Below are positions 1-6,627 of a stretch of DNA of 6,627 nt, piece after piece. The notes under the pieces are model-generated. The model saw only the letters and a list, made by a program, of their open reading frames with translations, had not been told where the DNA came from and ran no database searches. Within the stretch, counting starts at the first letter, position 1; the number at the start of each line of letters is the position of its first letter. The DNA comes from Gammaproteobacteria bacterium (lineage in GTDB: Bacteria; Pseudomonadota; Gammaproteobacteria; GCA-001735895), in assembly GCA_015494335.1 (NCBI GenBank), contig WGBK01000078.1, positions 1 to 6,627 of the forward strand, in the 5' to 3' direction. Both the position numbers and the translations under genes were made by a program.

Positions 1-2465
<2,465 letters not shown>

Positions 2466-2487
2466 TACATCTGGGGGTGGCTCAAGG

Positions 2488-2931
2488 TCAGCGGAATAAT
2501 CGCATGACTGCGTCCGATGAAAAACCCCTATTTTGCAGAAAGCGTGCCTGTTTCATGCGTTCCCGGTAATCCGGGGGAAGGTCGTCACCGAACTTGCGCC
2601 GGCGCTGTTCCCGCATCGATGCGTCCCAGTCGAAATCGCAATCCATGACAGCATCGATCAACTCGCCCGGGACGCCGCGCTCGGCCATTTCGCGCCGGAT
2701 GCGCGCCGGGCCATAACCCCGATCCCGGCGCTGCCGCAACCAGGCCTCGGCAAAGCGCCGATCGCTCAGCAGACCTTCCTCGGCCAGGCGCTGCAGCGCC
2801 TCGTCGATCTCTTCCTGCGGGTAACCCCGAAGGCGCAGCTTGTCGGACAGCTGCTGCCGCGTGTGCTCACGCCGCGACAGCAGATCCATCGCGACATGAC
2901 GCGGGCTGCGCTGTTCCTCGCCCTTCGCCAT
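2488..2931 (-). CDS. recX: Regulatory protein RecX, modulator of RecA
   Basis: RecX binds within the groove of RecA filaments, blocks their extension and inhibits recombinase and coprotease activity. The 147-residue product is basic, helical and of usual RecX length. Family hallmarks seen: AMDLLSRREHTRQQL near the N-terminus (about 14-28), the GLLSDRRFAEAWLRQRRDRG stretch (about 53-72) followed by GYGPARIRREMAERGV, and a C-terminal RFLQNRGFSSDAVMRLF. Together these fit the tandem three-helix repeats of the family. The start ATG shares its A with the last base of the recA stop (TGATG), and a GAGG lies 4 bases before the ATG inside the recA 3' end, so translation is probably coupled to recA. 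That is a common way to keep RecX below RecA, inferred here from arrangement only. Confidence 0.95.
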   Translation of the reverse strand: MAKGEEQRSPRHVAMDLLSRREHTRQQLSDKLRLRGYPQEEIDEALQRLAEEGLLSDRRFAEAWLRQRRDRGYGPARIRREMAERGVPGELIDAVMDCDFDWDASMREQRRRKFGDDLPPDYRERMKQARFLQNRGFSSDAVMRLFR

Positions 2932-3977
2932 CAGGCCTCGGCTTCGGTCTCGCTCGCGTCCGCGGCGGCTCCGGCAGCGGTGGCAGATTTCGGCAACAGT
3001 TCCTCGCGCAGCCGCTGCTCGATTTCCTGCGCCATTTCGGGATGTTCCTTGAGGTAGCGACGCACATTGTCCTTGCCCTGGCCGATGCGCTCATCCTTGT
3101 AGCTGTACCAGGCGCCGGACTTGTCGACGATGCCCTGCTTGACGCCAAGATCGATCAACTCGCCCTCGAGAGAGGTACCCTCGCCATAGAGAATCTCGAA
3201 CTCGCACTGCTTGAACGGCGGCGCGACCTTGTTCTTGACTACCTTGACGCGGGTTTCGTTGCCGATCACCTCGTCGCCGCGCTTGATCGCGCCGATGCGG
3301 CGGATGTCGAGACGCACCGAGGAATAGAACTTGAGGGCGTTTCCGCCGGTAGTGGTTTCTGGGTTGCCGAACATGACGCCGATCTTCATGCGGATCTGGT
3401 TGATGAAGATGACCATGGAATTGGAGCGCTTGATGCTGCCGGTGAGCTTGCGCAGGGCCTGCGACATCAGACGCGCCTGCAGGCCGACATGGGAATCGCC
3501 CATGTCGCCCTCGATCTCGGCTTTCGGCGTCAGCGCGGCGACCGAGTCGACAACGATGACATCCACCGCGCCGGAGCGCACCAGCATGTCGGTGATCTCC
3601 AGGGACTGTTCGCCGGTATCGGGCTGGGAAACCAGCAGTTCCTCCATGTTGACGCCCAGCTTCTCGGCATAGAGCGGGTCCAGCGCATGCTCGGCATCGA
3701 CGAAGGCCGCGGTGCCACCCTGCTTCTGGCACTGGGCCAGCACCTGCAGCGCCAGCGTGGTCTTGCCCGAGGATTCCGGGCCGTAGATCTCGATCACCCG
3801 GCCCTTCGGCAGACCGCCGATGCCAAGGGCAATGTCCAGGGACAGGGAACCGGTGGATATCGCTTCCATGTTGCGATCGACAGAGCCGTCGCCCATGCGC
3901 ATGACCGAGCCCTTGCCGAACTGTTTCTCGATCTGGCCCAGCGCTGCGGCGAGCGCCTTCTTCTTGTTTTCGTCCAT
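2931..3977 (-). CDS. recA: Recombinase RecA
   Basis: ATP-dependent strand-exchange protein for homologous recombination and DNA repair; its ssDNA filament also stimulates LexA self-cleavage. It is 348 residues, the normal length. Visible: N-terminal DENKKKALAAALGQIEKQFG polymerisation helix, Walker A GPESSGKTT (66-74), catalytic Glu96 in DAEHALDP, Walker B VIVVDSVAAL (140-149), L1 region EGDMGDSHVGLQARLMSQ (156-173), and L2 with GVMFGNPETTTGGNALKF (200-217). The C-terminal tail is Ala-rich and only mildly acidic, ending SETEAEA. The ATG at 3977 is chosen over an open reading frame extending to 4181 because the residues start like known RecA proteins and a GAGGAG lies 6 bases upstream. It heads recA-recX-alaS. 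Candidate LexA operator and promoters are listed separately. Confidence 0.99.
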   Translation of the reverse strand: MDENKKKALAAALGQIEKQFGKGSVMRMGDGSVDRNMEAISTGSLSLDIALGIGGLPKGRVIEIYGPESSGKTTLALQVLAQCQKQGGTAAFVDAEHALDPLYAEKLGVNMEELLVSQPDTGEQSLEITDMLVRSGAVDVIVVDSVAALTPKAEIEGDMGDSHVGLQARLMSQALRKLTGSIKRSNSMVIFINQIRMKIGVMFGNPETTTGGNALKFYSSVRLDIRRIGAIKRGDEVIGNETRVKVVKNKVAPPFKQCEFEILYGEGTSLEGELIDLGVKQGIVDKSGAWYSYKDERIGQGKDNVRRYLKEHPEMAQEIEQRLREELLPKSATAAGAAADASETEAEA

Positions 3978-3983
3978 TGTGAT

Positions 3984-3989
3984 CTCCTC
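3984..3989 (-). promoter_or_regulatory. Ribosome binding site of recA
   Basis: Reads GAGGAG on the minus strand, 6 bases before the ATG at 3977. This strong match to the anti-Shine-Dalgarno fixes the recA start and argues against the longer in-frame extension upstream. Confidence 0.9.
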
Positions 3990-4023
3990 GGGATTGGGTT
4001 TGAGAGGTAAAGCTCGATGGCCG

Positions 4024-4052
4024 ATTATTCCACAGACCAACGAGAACATAAA
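4024..4052 (-). promoter_or_regulatory. Candidate proximal recA promoter overlapping the GTTC repeat
   Basis: On the minus strand AATAAT (4029-4024) matches the sigma-70 -10 consensus at 5 of 6 positions. With a 17-base spacer, the -35 hexamer would be TTTATG (4052-4047), a weak 3 of 6 match. This -35 falls inside the GTTC-N7-GTTC repeat, so a repressor bound there would block polymerase. The start point would be near 4017, giving a leader of about 40 bases. Inferred from position and base match only. Confidence 0.4.
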
Positions 4053-4058
4053 GAGAAC
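4044..4058 (-). promoter_or_regulatory. Candidate LexA operator, GTTC-N7-GTTC direct repeat
   Basis: The minus strand reads GTTCTCTTTATGTTC: two exact GTTC tetramers separated by 7 AT-rich bases, 66 bases before the recA start codon. GTTC-N7-GTTC (GAAC-N7-GAAC on the other strand) is the established LexA box of Alphaproteobacteria. The position upstream of recA and over a possible -35 is what an SOS operator should have. No CTGT-N8-ACAG box was found by eye in 3978-4260. The host otherwise looks gammaproteobacterial, so the assignment is an inference and could be chance. Confidence 0.45.
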
Positions 4059-4066
4059 TTTTCGGT

Positions 4067-4087
4067 ACAGCGACCAGCGGTCCCTGT
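4067..4087. repeat. 21-bp dyad upstream of recA
   Basis: The minus strand reads ACAG-G-GACC-GCT-GGTC-G-CTGT. Eight base pairs are perfectly symmetric, with one mismatched position in each arm and a 3-base centre. It could be a protein-binding dyad or, if transcription begins at the distal promoter, a hairpin in the recA leader. It ends 8 bases before the GTTC repeat. The ACAG/CTGT ends face the opposite way from an E. coli-type LexA box (CTGT-N8-ACAG), and the spacing is wrong for one. Confidence 0.5.
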
Positions 4088-4100
4088 GCAACTGGGGAGC

Positions 4101-4106
4101 AGTATA
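4101..4106 (-). promoter_or_regulatory. Candidate distal recA promoter -10 element
   Basis: TATACT on the minus strand matches the -10 consensus at 5 of 6 positions. No good -35 hexamer is found 16-18 bases upstream, where the sequence lies partly inside the 4116-4134 hairpin. If used, the start would be near 4094 and the leader would include the 21-bp dyad and the GTTC repeat. Confidence 0.35.
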
Positions 4107-4115
4107 GCGGGCGCA

Positions 4116-4134
4116 AGGCTCACTGGATGAGCCT
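4116..4134. repeat. Small perfect hairpin, 7-bp stem, 5-base loop
   Basis: The minus strand reads AGGCTCA-TCCAG-TGAGCCT, a perfect inverted repeat. The T7 run (4144-4138) lies before, not after, the stem in the direction of transcription, so it is not a canonical intrinsic terminator on that strand. On the plus strand the stem is followed by A residues, not T. Role unknown: possibly an operator near the distal promoter, or a structure at the end of the tldD transcript. Confidence 0.5.
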
Positions 4135-4159
4135 GCTAAAAAAATCAACTTGCCTGGGA

Positions 4160-4240
4160 TGCGATGGGTTTCGTTCCTCAACCCATCCTACGAACGAAAG
4201 ATACCTGCAGGATGGGTTGAGCCTGGCGAAACCCATCGCA
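4160..4240. repeat. REP-like element: two inverted units forming a nested palindrome
   Basis: Outer arms TGCGATGGGTTTCG (4160-4173) and CGAAACCCATCGCA (4227-4240) are perfect 14-bp complements. Inner arms CTCAACCCATCCT (4177-4189) and AGGATGGGTTGAG (4209-4221) are perfect 13-bp complements, around a 19-base loop. Read another way, there are two inverted copies of a unit of about 33 bases, AGGATGGGTTGAG-N-CGAAACCCATCGCA, and each copy can also fold alone through GATGGGTT/AACCCATC. From memory, units of this GGATGGGTTGAG...CGAAACCCATC type are scattered in many gammaproteobacterial genomes, much like REP/BIME sequences. It starts 20 bases after the tldD stop, so it may stabilise or help end the tldD mRNA. 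A T7 run follows 15 bases beyond the palindrome on the minus strand, too far for a standard terminator. Confidence 0.85.
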
Positions 4241-4260
4241 ACAGGATCGAACAGTTGCCG

Positions 4261-5706
4261 TCAACCTTCGGTGCCACCGACGGTGATCTCGTCGATCTTT
4301 AGCGTCGGCTGGCCGACACCCACCGGCACCGATTGGCCGTCCTTTCCGCAAACGCCCACGCCGCTGTCCAGTTCCAGGTCGTTGCCGACCATGGAGATGC
4401 GGCCCATGACCTCGGGGCCGGAACCGATCAGCGTCGCGCCCTTGATCGGGCGGCCCAGCTTGCCGTGTTCGATCTCGTAGGCCTCGGTCAGCGAGAACAC
4501 GAAACGGCCGGAGGTGATGTCCACTTGGCCGCCGCCGAAATTGACCGCGTAGATCCCCTTGTCCACCGATTCGATGATTTCCTGGGGGTCGGACTCGCCG
4601 GGCAGCATGTAGGTGTTGGTCATGCGCGGCATCGGCAGATGGGCATAGGATTCGCGACGGCCGTTGGAGGTGGAACTCACGCCCATGAGGCGCGCGTTGA
4701 GCTTGTCCTGCATGTAGCCGCGCAGGATTCCGTTCTCGATCAGCGTGGTGGACTGGGCCGGCACGCCCTCGTCGTCGACGCTGAGGGAACCGCGGCGATG
4801 CTCCAGGCTGCCGTCATCGACCACGGTGACCAGCGGCGAGGCCACCTGCTCGCCGACGCGGCCGCTGAAGGCCGAGGTTCCCTTGCGGTTGAAATCCCCT
4901 TCCAGGCCGTGACCGACCGCCTCGTGCAGCAGCACGCCGGGCCATCCCGGACCCAGCACCACCGGCATGGCGCCGGCCGGGGCGGACTCGGAACGCAGGT
5001 TGACGCTGGCGATGCGCACCGCCTCGCGGGCGTATTCGTAGGCGCGGTCGCTGTCGAAGAAGACGCTGTAGTCGTGACGACCGCCGCCGCCGGCATGCCC
5101 CTGCTCGCGCCGCCCCTGGTCGTGCATCAGCACCATCACCGACATGCGCACCATCGGACGCAGGTCGGCGGCCAGGTCGCCGTCGCTGGCCGCCACCAGG
5201 ATGTGTTCGAGGGATCCGGACAGGGAGATGATGACCTGTTCGATGCGCGGGTCGAGGCTGCGCGTGTAGGCGTCGAGTTGCTTGAGCAGCTCGACCTTTT
5301 CCTCGGCGCTGCGGCTGTCGATGGGGTTGAGCGGGCTGTACAGGCGTTTCGGGGCAGCCTTGCGCAGTTCCAGCCGGCCGCCCTGGTCGAGGCCGGTGCG
5401 GGCAATTGCCAGCGCATTCCCCGCAGCGGCCTTGAGCGCGCGCAGGTCGATGCTGTCGCTGTAGGCAAAGCCGGTTTTCTCGCCGCTGATGGCGCGGATG
5501 CCGACGCCGCTCTCGATATTGAAGGAACCCTCGCGGATGATGCCGTCGTCCAGGGTCCAGGATTCCTGCTGGGCATGCTGGAAATAAAGATCGGCATAGT
5601 CGATGCCGGGGCGCTGCATGGCCTCGAGCACGGAGGTGACCTGGGGCAGGTCCAGCTCGGCCGGCTGCAGCAGGGTCTGTTCGACTTGGGTCAGGGTCTG
5701 GGTCAT
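4261..5706 (-). CDS. tldD: Metalloprotease subunit TldD
   Basis: Zinc protease of the TldD/PmbA (U62) family. With TldE/PmbA it forms a cytoplasmic heterodimer that threads and cleaves unfolded peptides; in E. coli it matures microcin B17 and degrades the antitoxin CcdA. The 481 residues match the usual length. The C-terminal half carries LLHEAVGHGLEGDFNRKGTS, giving the HExxxH zinc site (His261, Glu262, His266), and GVGVCGKDGQS supplies the likely third ligand, Cys453. Also seen: the conserved NGRRESYAHLPMPRMTNTYM (348-367), NFGGGQVDITSG and GQPTLKID near the end. The N-terminal half fits the substrate-tunnel domain. The start ATG overlaps the upstream hydrolase stop by 4 bases (ATGA), so translation is probably coupled. 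TldE is not in the window. No RiPP precursor or toxin-antitoxin gene lies nearby, so a housekeeping role is likelier. Confidence 0.97.
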   Translation of the reverse strand: MTQTLTQVEQTLLQPAELDLPQVTSVLEAMQRPGIDYADLYFQHAQQESWTLDDGIIREGSFNIESGVGIRAISGEKTGFAYSDSIDLRALKAAAGNALAIARTGLDQGGRLELRKAAPKRLYSPLNPIDSRSAEEKVELLKQLDAYTRSLDPRIEQVIISLSGSLEHILVAASDGDLAADLRPMVRMSVMVLMHDQGRREQGHAGGGGRHDYSVFFDSDRAYEYAREAVRIASVNLRSESAPAGAMPVVLGPGWPGVLLHEAVGHGLEGDFNRKGTSAFSGRVGEQVASPLVTVVDDGSLEHRRGSLSVDDEGVPAQSTTLIENGILRGYMQDKLNARLMGVSSTSNGRRESYAHLPMPRMTNTYMLPGESDPQEIIESVDKGIYAVNFGGGQVDITSGRFVFSLTEAYEIEHGKLGRPIKGATLIGSGPEVMGRISMVGNDLELDSGVGVCGKDGQSVPVGVGQPTLKIDEITVGGTEG

Positions 5707-6524
5707 TCGGTTCTCACGAAGAATCTGCGGTGGTTCAGCACCGGGAAGCGCTCGCGCATCTGCGCCTGCTTTTCGAGGTTGATGTCGGCCAGGGCATACC
5801 CGGCTCCGCTGGGCTTTTCGGCCAGGATATTGCCCCAGGCGTCAGCAATCAGGCTGTGGCCGTAGGTTTCCCGGCCATTGACATGGAAGCCGCCCTGGGC
5901 CGGGGCGACGATGGCGGTCAGGTTCTCGATGGCGCGGGCGCGCAGAAGCACATGCCAGTGCGCCTGGCCGGTCACTGCAGTGAAGGACGAGGGCAACACG
6001 AACAGCTCGGCGCCGCGATCGACGAGGATACGAAACAGCTCCGGGAAACGCAGGTCGTAGCAGATCGCCAGCCCCACACGCACCCCTTCGACCTCGGCCA
6101 CCACCACCTGGTTCCCCGGCCGGATCACGGCCGACTCCTGGTAGCTCTCGTCGGAGTCGGGCAGGGATACATCGAACAGGTGGATCTTGTCATAGTGGGC
6201 CAGGCAACGGCCATCGGGACCGTGCACCGGCAGCCGGTTGAAATAGTGCCGAGAGTCAGCGCGTATCGGTACCGTGCCGCCGACCACGACAATGCCGTGA
6301 CGCTTCGCCTGATCGGACAGGAAATCCTGGATCGGACCGCTTCCGGGTTCTTCCGCCTGCTCGACCACATCCTCCTGCTGTACGCCGACCAGACCGAAGT
6401 TCTCCGGCAGGGCCACCCACTGGGCGCCGTCGAGCACAGCGGCTTCGATCTGCTTCTCGGCCTCGGCCAGGTTTGCGTGGATATTCGAACCCGAGGCCAT
6501 CTGGATGGCGGCGGTGCGGATCAT
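5703..6524 (-). CDS. Carbon-nitrogen hydrolase, NIT1-like (probable deaminated-glutathione amidase)
   Basis: Nitrilase-superfamily amidase of 273 residues, a full single domain with no signal peptide, so cytoplasmic. The Glu-Lys-Cys triad is visible: Glu41 in ALPENFG, Lys113 in HYDKIHLFD, Cys155 in AICYDLRFPELF. Downstream, GQAHWHVLLRARAIE (186-200), ETYGHSLI and RFPVLNHRRFF resemble the NIT1 branch, whose human, yeast and E. coli (YbeM) members hydrolyse deaminated glutathione, a side product of transaminases. Omega-amidases of the NIT2 branch share much of this, so the exact substrate is an inference. The ATG has GAGGAG 8 bases upstream and overlaps the preceding stop by 4 bases; the stop overlaps tldD by 4 bases. 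This nitrilase-tldD order is known in pseudomonads. Confidence 0.93.
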   Translation of the reverse strand: MIRTAAIQMASGSNIHANLAEAEKQIEAAVLDGAQWVALPENFGLVGVQQEDVVEQAEEPGSGPIQDFLSDQAKRHGIVVVGGTVPIRADSRHYFNRLPVHGPDGRCLAHYDKIHLFDVSLPDSDESYQESAVIRPGNQVVVAEVEGVRVGLAICYDLRFPELFRILVDRGAELFVLPSSFTAVTGQAHWHVLLRARAIENLTAIVAPAQGGFHVNGRETYGHSLIADAWGNILAEKPSGAGYALADINLEKQAQMRERFPVLNHRRFFVRTE

Positions 6525-6627
6525 GGGTTCAACTCCTCGCGCGTGCCGACCAGCAGACGCAGTCGATCACTGCTCTGCAGCCCGGGGGCCAGCAGGATCG
6601 CGTCGGAAGGCACGCCCAGGGAAATCA
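6521..6627 (-). CDS. C-terminal end of an unidentified upstream gene
   Basis: Only the last 34 codons are inside the window, in the frame that starts at 6625 and ends with TGA at 6523-6521. The other two frames stop within the segment. The visible peptide begins ISLGVPSDAILLAPG and ends RLRLLVGTREELNP, mixed hydrophobic and charged. The stop overlaps the hydrolase ATG by 4 bases (ATGA), the same junction as between the next two genes, which supports a real gene. I do not recognise the family. By synteny with pseudomonads, a large AsmA-like YhdP protein would be expected here, but nothing in these residues proves it. Confidence 0.6.
   Translation of the reverse strand, partial: ISLGVPSDAILLAPGLQSSDRLRLLVGTREELNP
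6533..6538 (-). promoter_or_regulatory. Ribosome binding site of the nitrilase-like gene
   Basis: GAGGAG on the minus strand, 8 bases before the ATG at 6524 and inside the coding end of the preceding gene. It supports the chosen start and shows that this gene can recruit ribosomes itself as well as by coupling. Confidence 0.85.

Noticed and set aside
3042..4010. A 322-codon plus-strand open frame opposite recA
   Set aside because: Antisense to a fully conserved RecA, with the same biased composition and no recognisable domain.
4084..4103. E. coli-type LexA box (CTG-N10-CAG) near the distal promoter
   Set aside because: CTG and CAG triplets exist here, but the spacing is 13, not 10, and the inner bases are GC-rich without the AT core.
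3978..4181. N-terminal extension of RecA in the same frame
   Set aside because: The extra 68 codons cross the candidate promoters, the dyad and the ribosome binding site, and resemble no RecA N-terminus. The ATG at 3977 has GAGGAG at proper spacing and gives the normal length.
4160..4240. Short CRISPR array
   Set aside because: The two repeat units are inverted relative to each other rather than direct, there are only two, and no cas genes are present.
4138..4240. Canonical intrinsic terminator after tldD
   Set aside because: A T7 run exists, but 15 bases separate it from the palindrome, so RNA polymerase would not meet the stem directly before the U tract. It is kept only as a possibility in the findings.
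4333..5865. A 510-codon plus-strand open frame opposite tldD and the end of the nitrilase gene
   Set aside because: It spans the junction of two real minus-strand genes, is rich in Gly/Ala/Val/His, and shows no motif or ribosome binding site. It is a shadow of codon bias.

Overview
The window looks like a stretch of a moderately GC-rich gammaproteobacterial chromosome. All genes are read on the minus strand, from right to left. The assignment rests on three things: the recA-recX-alaS order, a nitrilase-tldD pair as seen near the yhdP locus of pseudomonads, and RecA, AlaRS and TldD proteins that match the Escherichia coli ones closely across their signature motifs. No plasmid, phage, IS or defence genes are visible. 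This is mostly ordinary core genome; the unusual content lies in the intergenic region between recA and tldD.

Right block (6627 to 4261): the last 34 codons of an unidentified gene, then a NIT1-like carbon-nitrogen hydrolase, then tldD. Each junction is an ATGA overlap of 4 bases, so the three genes form one translationally linked operon. TldD is the metalloprotease subunit that works with TldE/PmbA, which is not in the window. The nitrilase is probably a metabolite-repair amidase.

Intergenic region (4260 to 3978, 283 bases): an 81-bp nested palindrome made of two inverted REP-like units, a T7 run, a 7-bp-stem hairpin, a TATACT -10 candidate, a 21-bp dyad, a GTTC-N7-GTTC direct repeat overlapping a second promoter candidate, and the recA ribosome binding site. 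GTTC-N7-GTTC is the LexA-box architecture of Alphaproteobacteria. I found no CTGT-N8-ACAG box, the type expected in most Gammaproteobacteria. This is the observation most worth testing.

Left block (3977 to 1): recA, then recX overlapping it by one base (TGATG), then alaS 22 bases further on. RecA carries out homologous recombination and triggers SOS by promoting LexA self-cleavage. RecX restrains RecA filaments. AlaRS charges tRNA-Ala and lacks only about its last 50 residues, at the window edge.
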